Source of the DNA: Nocardioides xinjiangensis
Lineage (GTDB): Bacteria; Actinomycetota; Actinomycetes; Propionibacteriales; Nocardioidaceae
Assembly (NCBI RefSeq): GCF_017916455.1
Contig: NZ_JAFMSY010000002.1
Location: 310,001-374,000 of the forward strand
Direction of reading: 5' to 3'
DNA length: 64,000 nucleotides
In this document: one piece after another, positions 54,669-64,000 of the stretch
Numbering within the stretch: position 1 is the stretch's first letter
Layout: every line of letters starts with the position of its first letter
Made by a program: the position numbers and the translations under genes
Notes under the pieces: generated by a model
What the model was told of the DNA's origin: nothing
Seen by the model: only the letters and a program-made list of their open reading frames with translations
Database searches by the model: none

Positions 54669-56167
54669 GCGCGCGCTCCGTCCGCTCGGGCGATCAGGTC
54701 CACCCCGTCTGTACCCGTGACCACGGCGGTCAACAGGTCGCCCACCCGGGCGTCCTCGGCGCCGGTCACCAGCGTCGTCCCGTCGACCTCCGGACCCTGG
54801 TGGGCGGCGCGGCCCTCGACGGCGCCGTCCTCGACGGACTCGACGAGGACGACGACCGCCTCGCCGATGCGCTCCTCGGCCCGCTGGGCATTCAGCTCCT
54901 CGACGAGGCCGGTGACGTGCTCGGTGCGGGCGCGGATCTCGTCGTCGTCGAGCTTGAGGTCCTCGGCGAAGCCGGCCGCCTCGGTGCCGTCCTCGTCGGA
55001 GTAGCCGAACACGCCGGTCACGTCCATGCGCGCCGCCTCGAGGAAGTCGCACAGCACCTCGAGGTCGTCCTCGGTCTCGCCGGGGAAGCCGACGATCACG
55101 TTGGACCGCACGCCGGCCAGCGGCGCGAGCGACCGGATCCGCTCGAGCAGGTCGAGGAAGCTGTCGGGGTCGCCGAAGCGGCGCATCCGGCGCAGCACCG
55201 GGGCGCTGGCGTGCTGGAAGGACAGGTCGAAGTAGGGCACCACGCCGGGCGTGGCTGCGATCGCCTCGATGAGGCCGGGCCGGGTCTCGGCCGGCTGCAG
55301 GTAGGAGACGCGGACGCGCTCGATGCCGTCGATGCCGGCGAGCTCGGGCAGCATCGTCTCGAGCAGCCGGAGGTCGCCGAGGTCCTTGCCGTAGGACGTG
55401 GAGTTCTCGCTGACGAGGAACAGCTCGCGCACGCCCTGCGTGGCCAGCCACTGCGCCTCCTGGAGCACGTCGCTGGGACGGCGGCTCACGAAGGAGCCGC
55501 GGAAGCTCGGGATGGCGCAGAACGAGCAGCGGCGGTCGCAGCCGCTGGCCAGCTTGAGCGGCGCCATCGGTCCGGCGTCGAGGCGGCGGCGCACGGCGCG
55601 GGGCCCGGTGGCCGGTGCGCCCGCACCGATGTCGCTCACGTCGACGGCGACCGCCTGGTGACCCGGCACCGAGATCGCGGCGGCGCTGCGCTCGACCGGC
55701 GAGATCGGCAGCAGGCGGCGCCGGTCGGAGGGCGTGTGCGGGTGGTGGACCTCCCCCGCCACGATCGCGCGCAGCCGGGACGCGATGTCGGGGTAGTCGT
55801 CGAAGCCGAGCACCGCGTCGGCCTCGGGCAGCGACTCCGCGAGGTCCTTGCCGTACCGCTCGGCGAGGCACCCGACGGCCACCACGGCCTGCGCCCGGCC
55901 ACCGTGGCCCGCGGACCTCTTGAGGTCGGCAGCCTCGAGCAGGGTGTCGACCGAGTCCTTCTTGGCGGCCTCGACGAAGCCGCACGTGTTCACCACGACC
56001 GTGTCGGCGTCCTCCGGGTCTTCGACGAGGACGAAGCCGCCCGCCTCGAGGCGTCCGGCGAGCTCCTCGGAGTCCACCTCGTTGCGCGCGCAGCCGAGGG
56101 TCACGACCGCCACCTGCAGCGGTTCGGCGGGTGCGGCGGGCGGGGTCTCGAGGTCGGTCGTGGTCAT
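54665..56167 (-). CDS. rimO: Ribosomal protein S12 methylthiotransferase RimO
   Basis: A 500-residue radical-SAM enzyme that methylthiolates an S12 aspartate. It has the UPF0004 N-terminal domain with cysteines in [12 protein letters not shown] and [13 protein letters not shown], the radical-SAM triad in CDRRCSFC, and a C-terminal TRAM domain. The ATG at 56167 is preceded by CATACT nine bases upstream. It leads into pgsA. Confidence 0.96.
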   Translation of the reverse strand: MTTTDLETPPAAPAEPLQVAVVTLGCARNEVDSEELAGRLEAGGFVLVEDPEDADTVVVNTCGFVEAAKKDSVDTLLEAADLKRSAGHGGRAQAVVAVGCLAERYGKDLAESLPEADAVLGFDDYPDIASRLRAIVAGEVHHPHTPSDRRRLLPISPVERSAAAISVPGHQAVAVDVSDIGAGAPATGPRAVRRRLDAGPMAPLKLASGCDRRCSFCAIPSFRGSFVSRRPSDVLQEAQWLATQGVRELFLVSENSTSYGKDLGDLRLLETMLPELAGIDGIERVRVSYLQPAETRPGLIEAIAATPGVVPYFDLSFQHASAPVLRRMRRFGDPDSFLDLLERIRSLAPLAGVRSNVIVGFPGETEDDLEVLCDFLEAARMDVTGVFGYSDEDGTEAAGFAEDLKLDDDEIRARTEHVTGLVEELNAQRAEERIGEAVVVLVESVEDGAVEGRAAHQGPEVDGTTLVTGAEDARVGDLLTAVVTGTDGVDLIARADGARA

Positions 56168-56228
56168 CGCACCGTGAGTATGCCGCGTCCGGGCGACGCG
56201 ACGCGCACCGCCGAGGCGGTGAGGCGGC

Positions 56229-57325
56229 TCACGTGCACGCCGCGGCGTCCCCGGTCGACGGGTCCATGGAGCTCCTGACGGCCCGCCAGACGTCGTCGCC
56301 GCGGTCGTGCCCGCCCAGGCCACGCGTGACGAACGCCGCCCCGTACCCGGCAGCGGGCTCGGTCCAGGCCGAGCACCCGCCCGCGCCGCCCATGCCGATC
56401 TCGAGCCGACCGTCCTCCTCGTCGCGCTGGAAGCCGAGCGTCCACACGACGTCGCGGTCGAGGACCAGGTCGTGGCCGGTCGCCGCGGGGCCGAGGTACG
56501 CCCGCCACAGCTCGGGCCCCAGGCGCTGCGCCACGAGCCCGTCGGGGCGGGCGACGTCGTCGTAGCAGCGGGCCAGGCCCAGGGCCGAGGCGGCAGGGCG
56601 ATCGCGGGGAACGACGTGCGCCGGAAGCGGGACGAGTTCAGGACCTGCGGGTCGAGCAGCCCGCGCGGGCGCCCCAGGGCCGGCCCCCAGCGCGGGTCGC
56701 GCACGTAGTCGGAGCGCCAGGTCGGCGACACCTCCTCGACCGTGGCGACGCGGTCGAGGTCGTCGTCGGCCACCCGCAGGTGGAGGTCCCAGTCGGCGGC
56801 CGCGGCGATGCGGCCGAAGCGCTCGGCCAGCTCCTCACCCGTCGCGCGTCGCAGCACCTCGTCGAGGAGGTGGCCGTAGGTGAGCGCGTGCTCAGCGACA
56901 CCCGTGCCGGGCTCGTGGACCGGCGTGGCGCGGGCGAGGAGGCCGACCAGCGCCTCGCGGTCGTCGTACGCGACCTCGTCCGCCTCCGGGCCGAAGGCCG
57001 GCAGCCCCGCCTGGTGCGACAGCAGGTGCCGGATCGTCGTGCCGGCCTTCCCGGCCGCGCCGTACTCCGGCCACCAGGCCACGACCGGGTCGTCGAGCGC
57101 GAACGCCCCCTCCGACACGGCGTCGAGCACCGTGAGGGCGGCGAACGGCTTCGCCACCGAGTAGGTCATCACCAGGGTGTCGGACGACCACGCGCGGCTG
57201 CCGTCGGAGGTGCCCGCCGCGTGGTCCACCTCCACGATCCCGTCACGTACGACCGCCACGGCGCAGCCGGGGTCGCGACCCGACGCCACGAGCGCGTCGA
57301 GCGCCGCTGCGGGATCGAGGTCCAT
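56229..57325 (-). pseudogene. Serine beta-lactamase-fold hydrolase with a one-base frameshift
   Basis: The first frame (from ATG 57325) gives a class C-like beta-lactamase/DD-peptidase fold: TYSVAKPF with the SxxK (Ser56, Lys59), [12 protein letters not shown], and [10 protein letters not shown]. Near 56590 the frame shifts: adding one C to GAGGCGGCAGG restores [23 protein letters not shown] and joins the frame [15 protein letters not shown] to 56229. A member of the beta-lactamase family with unknown substrate. It is decayed or affected by a sequencing error; the 5' end keeps CATCGT as a likely leaderless promoter. Confidence 0.88.
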
Positions 57326-57423
57326 GGGCGCAACGATGCCACGCGCTCCCGGACCACGGCGGCGGGGAGTCGCGTGCGCACCTGTGCAGCGGACAGGGCG
57401 CGGAGGGCCCGCGTCCGCGTCTG

Positions 57424-59130
57424 TCAGTCGGCGACGAAGGTGCCCTGGCCGGGCACACCCCGCTCCCCCACCGGGCGTGCCTCGCCGCCGGCGAGCGAGA
57501 CCGTGACGGCGCCGTCGGTGGACTGCACGCGCACCGGTGGCGACGCCTCGAGCTCGCGGGTCTGCCCGGCGGCCAGGTTGCCCTTGAAGACGATCTCCCC
57601 CGCCCCGTCGCGCACGACCACCTGCGCGCCGCCGGAGGCCGCGTCGACGACGACCGGCACCGGCTCGGCGGGCGGGGCGTTCCCGCCGCCCTGAGGGCCG
57701 CCGGAGCCGTTGAGGACCGGGGTGGCCCCGCGCAGCTCGGGCGGGGTGTCCATCACGAGGCGCGCGATCGACCAGGCCAGCACCAGGGCCATCACGACCG
57801 CCACGAGCACCGACCAGTTCGGTCCGCCCCGGGTGCCGCGGATGGAGCCGTGCGCGCCGGTGGCCAGCTCGGCCTCGAAGACCCGACGCGGATTGATCGG
57901 GGCGTGGGCGTAGCGCTCGTCGTAGGAGGCCAGCAGCGGCGCCACGTCGATGCCCAGCACGCGGGCCAGCGTCCGCAGGTGGCCACGCGCGTAGAAGTCG
58001 CCGCCACAGGGCTCGAAGTCGTCGACCTCGACGGCCTCGATGACGTGCGGGCGGATCCGGGTGCGCTCGGCGAGCTGGTCGACGCTGAGGCCGAGACGGG
58101 TGCGGGCGGCAGCGAGCTCGGGGCCGACGACCGGGTCCTCGGCGGGCTCGACCTCGAAGTCGTCGAGCACCAGCGGCTCGACGGGCTCACCGGGCCGGGC
58201 GATGGCGCGGACGCGGTCGCCCCACGACTGGGTCTCCTCGACCAGGCTCACCCGGCCGGGACGGCGCAGCTCGCGACCCTCGAGCTCGTCCTGCTCGGCC
58301 TCGACCTCGCGGCGGACCTCCGAGCGTCGCGCGGCGCCGGCCTCCCGGAGCGCGGCCGGAGTCGGGCTCGCGACGACCGGCGGGTCGACGTGGGTGACCG
58401 CTGCGGAGCCAGCGACCTTCCCGGCAGCCGTGGCGTCCTCGGCCGTCGCGGCCTCCTGGACCACGGCGACCTCCGCTGCTGCGCCGGACTCCTCCTCGCT
58501 CGACCGCTCGAGCACCACGATCCGGGTGGCGTCGCGCGCGACCCGGCCGAGCGCGTCGGTGAGGTCGCCGTCGGCACCGGTGACGCGGGTGGTCAGGCCG
58601 AGCGGGACGGCGAACGGGGCGCCGTGCAGCAGGCGGGAGACACGCGCGTGCCGCCTCCCGGCGCCCGTCAGCTCCGACTCCACCAGCTCGGGGTTGTGCG
58701 GCACGACGGCGAGCCTGCCGTCGCGCAGCAGGCCCTGCCGGGGCGTGTGCTCGACGTGGTGGACGGCCGTCCACGGCAGGCCGCGCCACGTCCGGCCCAG
58801 GCGGATCCTGACGCCCTGGGCGTCGGCGACGAGTAAGGGCGTCCGGGCGTCGACGAGGCCGGCAAGCCAGTAGGCGCCGAGCACCCCCATCGCGGCCACG
58901 AACGCCCAGTCGAGCGCGGAGCCGGACTGGGCGGCTCGGCCGAGGTACGCGATGGCGACGGCCGAGGCGGTCAGGCCGACTCCCGCCGCGACGCCGGCGT
59001 GACGGCGTACCTCCACCGCGTCGGGGGTGAGGGCCAGGCCCTCGTGCCCGTCGGTCCCGGACCGTCCGTTCGGCTCGACCTGCTCGTGCTCGGCGTGCTG
59101 GTCGGACTCGTGCACTGCTGCGGCGCCCAT
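57424..59130 (-). CDS. RodZ-like HTH membrane protein with DUF4115
   Basis: A 568-residue protein. It begins with two membrane segments (about 50-65 and 75-95), then a long low-complexity region, then an XRE-type helix-turn-helix ([20 protein letters not shown] and [10 protein letters not shown], about 375-430), one membrane segment ([20 protein letters not shown], about 470-490) and a DUF4115 C-terminus. The HTH-TM-DUF4115 core is RodZ-like. The ATG overlaps the ftsK stop (TGATG). Confidence 0.85.
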   Translation of the reverse strand: MGAAAVHESDQHAEHEQVEPNGRSGTDGHEGLALTPDAVEVRRHAGVAAGVGLTASAVAIAYLGRAAQSGSALDWAFVAAMGVLGAYWLAGLVDARTPLLVADAQGVRIRLGRTWRGLPWTAVHHVEHTPRQGLLRDGRLAVVPHNPELVESELTGAGRRHARVSRLLHGAPFAVPLGLTTRVTGADGDLTDALGRVARDATRIVVLERSSEEESGAAAEVAVVQEAATAEDATAAGKVAGSAAVTHVDPPVVASPTPAALREAGAARRSEVRREVEAEQDELEGRELRRPGRVSLVEETQSWGDRVRAIARPGEPVEPLVLDDFEVEPAEDPVVGPELAAARTRLGLSVDQLAERTRIRPHVIEAVEVDDFEPCGGDFYARGHLRTLARVLGIDVAPLLASYDERYAHAPINPRRVFEAELATGAHGSIRGTRGGPNWSVLVAVVMALVLAWSIARLVMDTPPELRGATPVLNGSGGPQGGGNAPPAEPVPVVVDAASGGAQVVVRDGAGEIVFKGNLAAGQTRELEASPPVRVQSTDGAVTVSLAGGEARPVGERGVPGQGTFVAD

Positions 59131-61799
59131 CAGGCTCCCCCCTCCAACGTGGCGATCACGGAATCGAGCTCGTCCGGCTTGACCAGGACGTCGCGGGCCT
59201 TGGAGCCCTCGCTGGGCCCGACGACCCCGCGGCTCTCCAGGATGTCCATCAGCCGGCCGGCCTTCGCGAAGCCGACACGCAGCTTGCGCTGCAGCATCGA
59301 CGTCGAGCCGAACTGCGTGGAGACGACGAGCTCGATGGCCTGCACCACGAGCTCCATGTCGTCGCCGATGTCGTCGTCGAGCTCGCGCTTGGACTGCTGC
59401 GGCGCGGTGACGTCCTCGACGTAGGTCGGCTCGAGCTGGTCCTTGCAGTGCTTGACGACCCTGGCGATCTCCGCCTCGCTGACCCACGACCCCTGGATGC
59501 GGGCGGGCTTCGACGAGCCCATCGGGAGGAACAGGCCGTCACCTTGGCCGACGAGCTTCTCGGCGCCGGGCTGGTCGAGGATGACGCGGCTGTCGGCGAG
59601 CGAGGAGGTCGCGAAGGCGAGGCGCGACGGCACGTTGGCCTTGATGAGGCCCGTCACGACGTCGACCGACGGGCGCTGGGTCGCGAGCACCAGGTGGATG
59701 CCGGCGGCACGGGCGAGCTGGGTGATGCGCACCACGGCGTCCTCGACGTCGCGCGGCGCGACCATCATCAGGTCGGCGAGCTCGTCGACGATGACCAGGA
59801 GGTAGGGGTACGGCGACAGCACGCGCTCGCTGCCGGCCGGCACCTCCACCTTCCCGGCGCGCACCGCCTTGTTGAAGTCGTCGACGTGGCGGAAGCCGAA
59901 GTTCGCGAGGTCGTCGTAGCGCATGTCCATCTCGCGCACGACCCACGCGAGCGCCTCGGCCGCCTTCTTGGGGTTGGTGATGATCGGCGTGATCAGGTGC
60001 GGGACGCCCTCGTAGGCGTTCAGCTCCACGCGCTTGGGGTCGACCATGATCATCCGCACCTCGTCGGGCGTGGCCCGCATGAGGATCGAGGTGATCATCG
60101 AGTTGATGAAGCTCGACTTTCCGGAGCCGGTGGCGCCCGCGACGAGCAGGTGCGGCATCTTCGCGAGGTTGGCGACGACGAAGCCGCCCTCGACGTCCTT
60201 GCCGAGCCCCGCCACCATCGGGTGGTGGTCGGACCGGGCGGTGCTCGAGCGGAGCACGTCGCCGAGGGAGACGATCTCCTTGTCGATGTTGGGGATCTCG
60301 ATGCCGATCGCGGACTTGCCGGGGATCGGGCTGAGGATGCGGACGTCGGCCGAGGCCACGGCGTAGGCGATGTTCTTCGACAGCGCGGTGACCTTCTCGA
60401 CCTTCACCGCCGGGCCGAGCTCGACCTCGTAGCGGGTGACAGTCGGGCCGCGGGTGTAGCCGGTGACGGCGGCGTCGATCCCGAACTCCTCCATGACCTG
60501 CATCAGCCGCTCGACGACCGCGTCGCTGGCCTTGGACCGCGCCTTGTGCGGTGAGCCCGGCTTGAGCGAGGAGTTGTCGGGCAGGGAGTAAGTGATGTCC
60601 CCGGACAGCGCGAGCTGCTCCACCCGGGCGGGCAGCGGCGTGTGCGGCGGCGGCTCGAGCGGGCCGGTGTCGTCCTTGCCGGCGCCGGCGGCACCACCCG
60701 CAACGGCGCCCGCGGCGACCGCGGGCGTGACCTCGGTCGGTGCCTCGTCGGGGTCGGCGAAGAGGTCGATGCCGTAGTCCTCCGGCTCGCCGTCGACCTC
60801 GGCGACGGCCTTCCTCCTCCGTCGCTTCGTGAGCTCGCGGTCCGCGAGGACGGGGCTGTCGTAGGCGGGGTCGCCCATGTCGGGGTCCAGGCCGTCGGGG
60901 TCCTGGTCAAGCATGGAGCGACGGCGGGTGCGGACCGGCTTGGTCGCCTCGTCCTCCGGTGCCGTCCCGGCCGGCGTGCGACCCAGGGCCCTGTCGCGCA
61001 GCGCCGCGAGGCGTGCGGGGACCTGGTAGACGGGCGTGGCGGTGATGATGAGGATCCCGAAGACCGCCAGCAGGGCCAGCAGCGGCACGACGACGTACGG
61101 CGTCTGCATGAGGTCGAGCAGCAAGCTCGCGGTCACGTAGCCGACGGCGCCGCCGGCGCCCTGGAGGTTCGTGGCGTCGCCGAGCACCGGCTGCGGGTTG
61201 CCGTTGGCGATGTGGACGATGCCGAGCAGGCCGAGGGCGAAGGCGCTCCAGCCGATGACCTGGCGCCCGGCAGGGCCGTTGCGCTCGGGGTCGCGCAGCG
61301 TGCGCCAGCCGGCCCAGACGAGGAACAGCGGGACGAACCAGCCCACCTTGCCGACGGCGCCGGCCGTCACCGAGCGCGCGAAGTCCATGGTGCCGCCGGG
61401 CAGCTGCCACCACACGGCTGCCGCGACGACCGTGGCGAGCCCGAAGAGGAACAGGCCCACCCCGTCACGGCGGTGCTCGGGGTCGAGGTCGCGGGCCGAC
61501 TGGCCGATCGACCGGGCGACCGCGCCCAGCGCGTGCGCGATGCCGAGCCACACGGCGGCCACCCCGCGGCCCAGCGTGCCGAAGCCGCGCGAGACCGGAC
61601 CGGGGCCGTTGCGCACGGCCCGCGGCGCGGGGCGGCGGGCGGGCGCGCCGGAGCGGCTCCGGCCCTTCGCTGCACCGGAACGTGGGGCGGGGCGCTTGCT
61701 GGTACTCCGTGATCGGGTGCTCGAACCCTTGGTCCTGCTGGTGGATCCTGACGTGCTCGAGCTCCGCGACCCCGGCGGGGAAGACGTACGGGTCGCCAT
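59130..61799 (-). CDS. ftsK: DNA translocase FtsK
   Basis: An 889-residue FtsK/SpoIIIE protein with a Ser/Arg-rich first 70 residues, four to five membrane helices, a linker, the motor domain with Walker A GATGSGKSS and Walker B LLVIVDELADLMM, and a winged-helix gamma domain (TSMLQRKLRVGFAKAGRLMD) that reads polar sequences. TAGGGT six bases before ATG 61799 marks a leaderless start. Confidence 0.97.
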   Translation of the reverse strand: MATRTSSPPGSRSSSTSGSTSRTKGSSTRSRSTSKRPAPRSGAAKGRSRSGAPARRPAPRAVRNGPGPVSRGFGTLGRGVAAVWLGIAHALGAVARSIGQSARDLDPEHRRDGVGLFLFGLATVVAAAVWWQLPGGTMDFARSVTAGAVGKVGWFVPLFLVWAGWRTLRDPERNGPAGRQVIGWSAFALGLLGIVHIANGNPQPVLGDATNLQGAGGAVGYVTASLLLDLMQTPYVVVPLLALLAVFGILIITATPVYQVPARLAALRDRALGRTPAGTAPEDEATKPVRTRRRSMLDQDPDGLDPDMGDPAYDSPVLADRELTKRRRRKAVAEVDGEPEDYGIDLFADPDEAPTEVTPAVAAGAVAGGAAGAGKDDTGPLEPPPHTPLPARVEQLALSGDITYSLPDNSSLKPGSPHKARSKASDAVVERLMQVMEEFGIDAAVTGYTRGPTVTRYEVELGPAVKVEKVTALSKNIAYAVASADVRILSPIPGKSAIGIEIPNIDKEIVSLGDVLRSSTARSDHHPMVAGLGKDVEGGFVVANLAKMPHLLVAGATGSGKSSFINSMITSILMRATPDEVRMIMVDPKRVELNAYEGVPHLITPIITNPKKAAEALAWVVREMDMRYDDLANFGFRHVDDFNKAVRAGKVEVPAGSERVLSPYPYLLVIVDELADLMMVAPRDVEDAVVRITQLARAAGIHLVLATQRPSVDVVTGLIKANVPSRLAFATSSLADSRVILDQPGAEKLVGQGDGLFLPMGSSKPARIQGSWVSEAEIARVVKHCKDQLEPTYVEDVTAPQQSKRELDDDIGDDMELVVQAIELVVSTQFGSTSMLQRKLRVGFAKAGRLMDILESRGVVGPSEGSKARDVLVKPDELDSVIATLEGGA

Positions 61800-61949
61800 G
61801 CTGCGACCCTACGGCCACGCCCCACCAGTCACACGGATCACAGGACTGCGTGTCGCCGGAAGAGGCGCAGACGGCCCCGCCCACCCTTGGGGGGTCGATT
61901 GGGACGATCCGCCGCTTTCCCCTTCCCAACGCTAGGACGTCCTCCTTAT

Positions 61950-61965
61950 TGTGACCCGGGTCACC
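61950..61965. promoter_or_regulatory. Palindromic operator upstream of the M4 protease
   Basis: TGTGA N6 TCACC with the N6 CCCGGG, the most symmetric of the three copies. TATTGT, a TANNNT -10 box, overlaps its left half. The GTG start of the gene lies 47 bases downstream. Confidence 0.7.
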
Positions 61966-62011
61966 CGGGCGTCTCTGGTCCCGGGTGCGTCTCGGATTCG
62001 GAGGAAAGAGC

Positions 62012-64000
62012 GTGAAGCTCCTCAACAGGGGACTTGCACTCGCGGTCGTGGGAGCGGGCCTTGCCGCGCTGCCCACGGTCGGCGTGCAGGCAGCACCGGC
62101 CGCACGGGCCGACACGAACGGCGTCGCAGCCATGGCCGACCGGGCCAAGGGTCAGGTCGCCGTCACGCGCGAAGAGTCGAACAAGAAGGTCGGCTTCATC
62201 CGCGTCAAGGGCGAGGGCGACCTCTTGCCGAGCGTCGAGGGCGACTCCCTCGGCGCGGCGAGGGACAAGGCCGACGCCTACCTCGACCAGTACGCCGCCA
62301 ACTTCGGCGCGCGTCCCGGTGAGCTCGTCCGCAGCGGTGTCGCGAAGACCGCGGCCGGCTGGACCATCACCTACACCCAGTCCTACAAGGGCGTCGGCGT
62401 GTTCGGCTCGATGCTTCGCGTGCAGGTTGACCACGAGGGCGACCTCACCGCCGTCAACGGGTACGCCGCACCCGACCTGTCGCTGTCGGTCGACCCCCGG
62501 ATCTCCGCGGCCGACGCTGGCAAGCGAGCCGTCGGCCTGGTCCGCGAGGACCCGCCGGCTCACGACGGGGAGACCGCCGACCTCACCGGCATCGCGCCCA
62601 AGACGACCGAGCTGGTCGTCTACCGCATGGGTGCCACCCGCGGCGAGACCGGCGAGGCCGTGCTCGCCTACCAGGTCGAGGTCACGAACGAGAACAACAT
62701 CCGCGACGCCGTCTTCATCGACGCCCAGACCGGCAAGGCGCTGAACCGCTGGTCCATGGCCGCGCACGCGCTCGACCGTGAGCTCTACGAGGCCACCGGC
62801 ACCGCGCAGAACCCGGTGCTGACCCGCGTGTGGAAGGAGGGCGACCCGGTCGACGGGCTCAACGTCGACCAGCGGAACCTGGTCTACTCCGCCGGCGAGT
62901 CCTACTGGCTCTACCGCAACGCCTTCGGTCGCGACTCCTACGACGGCAACGGCGCGGTCATGCGCACGGTCAACAACGACCCACGCATCAGCTGCCCCAA
63001 CGCCAACTGGAACGGCGTGACGACCAACTACTGCGACGGCGTCACGTCCGACGACATCGTCTCCCACGAGTGGGGCCACGCCTACACCGAGTACACCTCC
63101 GGCCTGATCTACCAGTACCAGTCGGGCGCGCTCAACGAGTCGTACTCCGACGTGTGGGGCGAGACGCTCGACCTGGTCAACGGTCGCGAGGACGAGGACG
63201 AGGAGTTCACCACCCGGCGCACGGTCGGTGACTGCGACGCGACGGCCCCGCCGGGCCTCGAGATGGCGATCACCGCCCCGGCCAACCTCGCCGGACCGTG
63301 CGTCGCCGTGGCGGCCACGGGCGCCAAGCCCTTCACCACCACCGCGATGACGGCGCAGGTCGTCGTGGCGACCGACGCCGCGAACACGACCGGCCCCACG
63401 ACCACCGACGGCTGCACCGCGTTCACCAACGCCGCCGCGGTCGCCGGCCGGTGGGCCTACGTCGACCGCGGCACGTGCACGTTCGCGACGAAGGTCGCCA
63501 ACGCGGAGACCGCCGGCGCGACCGGCATCGTGATCGGCAACAACAACGTCGACCCGCCGGCCGGCTTCACCGGCGACCCCGACCTGTACGGCGTGATGGT
63601 CTCGCAGGCCGACGGTGCCCGCTTCAAGAGCACCACCAGCCCGGTGACCGTCTCGGTCCGCGCCGAGGACGTCTCCAGTCGTCCCGACACCACCCGGTGG
63701 CTCATGGGCGAGAAGTCCGAGGCCTTCGGCGGCGCGATCCGCGACATGTGGAACCCCACGTGCTACGGCGACCCCGGCAAGGTGACGGACGCCGAGTACA
63801 AGTGCGACCCCAACGGCTCTGACGCCGGCGGCGTGCACAGCAACTCGGGTGTGCCCAACCACGCCTACGCCCTGGTCGTCGACGGCGGCACCTACAACGG
63901 GCAGGCCGTGACCGGCCTCGGCCTCGACAGGGCCGCCGCCATCTGGTGGCGCGCGCAGACGGCGTACCTCACGCCGCAGTCCAACTTCATCGATGCGGCG
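62012..64000 (+). CDS. Secreted thermolysin-like (M4) metalloprotease with inserted PA domain, 3' end missing
   Basis: The first 663 codons are present; the gene runs off the window. Signal peptide (MKLLNRGLALAVVGAGLAAL), FTP/PepSY propeptide, then the catalytic domain with HEWGH (His352-His356) and, exactly 24 residues later, the third zinc ligand Glu376 in NESYSD. A protease-associated (PA) domain follows about 395-545 (CTAFTNAAAVAGRWAYVDRGTCTF). The catalytic domain resumes at RWLMGEKSEAFGGAIRDMW and the active-site His609 in GGVHSNSG. GGAGG precedes the GTG start. Confidence 0.93.
   Translation, partial: MKLLNRGLALAVVGAGLAALPTVGVQAAPAARADTNGVAAMADRAKGQVAVTREESNKKVGFIRVKGEGDLLPSVEGDSLGAARDKADAYLDQYAANFGARPGELVRSGVAKTAAGWTITYTQSYKGVGVFGSMLRVQVDHEGDLTAVNGYAAPDLSLSVDPRISAADAGKRAVGLVREDPPAHDGETADLTGIAPKTTELVVYRMGATRGETGEAVLAYQVEVTNENNIRDAVFIDAQTGKALNRWSMAAHALDRELYEATGTAQNPVLTRVWKEGDPVDGLNVDQRNLVYSAGESYWLYRNAFGRDSYDGNGAVMRTVNNDPRISCPNANWNGVTTNYCDGVTSDDIVSHEWGHAYTEYTSGLIYQYQSGALNESYSDVWGETLDLVNGREDEDEEFTTRRTVGDCDATAPPGLEMAITAPANLAGPCVAVAATGAKPFTTTAMTAQVVVATDAANTTGPTTTDGCTAFTNAAAVAGRWAYVDRGTCTFATKVANAETAGATGIVIGNNNVDPPAGFTGDPDLYGVMVSQADGARFKSTTSPVTVSVRAEDVSSRPDTTRWLMGEKSEAFGGAIRDMWNPTCYGDPGKVTDAEYKCDPNGSDAGGVHSNSGVPNHAYALVVDGGTYNGQAVTGLGLDRAAAIWWRAQTAYLTPQSNFIDAA

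Overview
The window reads as one chromosomal segment of a high-GC actinobacterium, most likely a Nocardioides-like member of the Propionibacteriales. The grounds are the very GC-rich codon use, dense 4-base start/stop overlaps (ATGA, GTGA), many promoters of the form TANNNT followed six or seven bases later by the start codon (leaderless genes), a recA-recX-DUF3046 block, a long-form serine hydroxymethyltransferase, the glgC/glgA divergent pair, and a cysteine leader peptide in front of sulfite reductase. No phage, IS element, CRISPR array or plasmid gene was recognised.

Region by region. 1-7.7 kb (minus strand): a biosynthetic run of aminotransferase IV, hisI, a Trp-associated membrane protein, a HGxxPAAW mini-protein, trpC, trpB, trpA, a SCO1/SenC lipoprotein, lgt and the 5' part of gltB; trpE is not at its usual place. 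7.8-8.15 kb: tRNA-Gly, tRNA-Cys, tRNA-Val and a terminator. 8.2-10.9 kb: sulfotransferase, K+ channel with a TrkA-N domain, and a YihY protein. 11-12.3 kb: a secreted zinc metalloprotease broken by a one-base frameshift. 12.3-18.9 kb: phosphoglucomutase, two DGPF/YCII proteins with an ECF42-type sigma factor, glgC and glgA. 18.9-19.2 kb: three tandem copies of a nested palindrome. 19.2-24.5 kb: glyA, then a cysteine leader peptide, sulfite reductase, a zinc-ribbon mini-protein, cysH and a sirohydrochlorin chelatase. 24.5-28.4 kb: a frameshifted AlkD gene, a DUF3037/HipA-like pair, PPK2, a phosphoribosyltransferase, a G-rich tract and six more palindrome copies. 28.4-32 kb: recX, recA (SOS box upstream), an MFS transporter, DUF3046. 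32-39 kb: DinB-like and GNAT genes, a second YihY protein, an ABC exporter, a secreted GH16 enzyme and an unknown protein. 38.9-45.2 kb: XPF/ERCC4-type nuclease, Lhr helicase and Nei2 glycosylase. 45.2-47.9 kb: clgR, cinA and a GH15 enzyme. 48-54 kb: a secreted 5'-nucleotidase and a large secreted nuclease. 54-61.8 kb: pgsA, rimO, a frameshifted beta-lactamase-fold gene, a RodZ-like protein and ftsK. 62-64 kb: a secreted M4 metalloprotease running off the end.

How they work together. The trp genes make tryptophan from chorismate-derived anthranilate; the sir-cysH-chelatase operon reduces sulfate-derived APS to sulfide and supplies siroheme; glgC, glgA and pgm handle glucose-1-phosphate for glycogen. 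The secreted nuclease and 5'-nucleotidase could together release phosphate and nucleosides from extracellular DNA. They share with the M4 protease a promoter palindrome overlapping the -10 box, which suggests one regulator for all three.

Most unusual items: a nine-copy family of perfectly conserved nested palindromes in two intergenic arrays; the shared operator of the three secreted hydrolases; a PA domain inserted between zinc-binding and catalytic parts of the M4 protease; the HipA-like/DUF3037 pair; the ERCC4-Lhr-Nei2 repair cluster; and three genes each broken by exactly one base, which may be sequencing errors or real decay.
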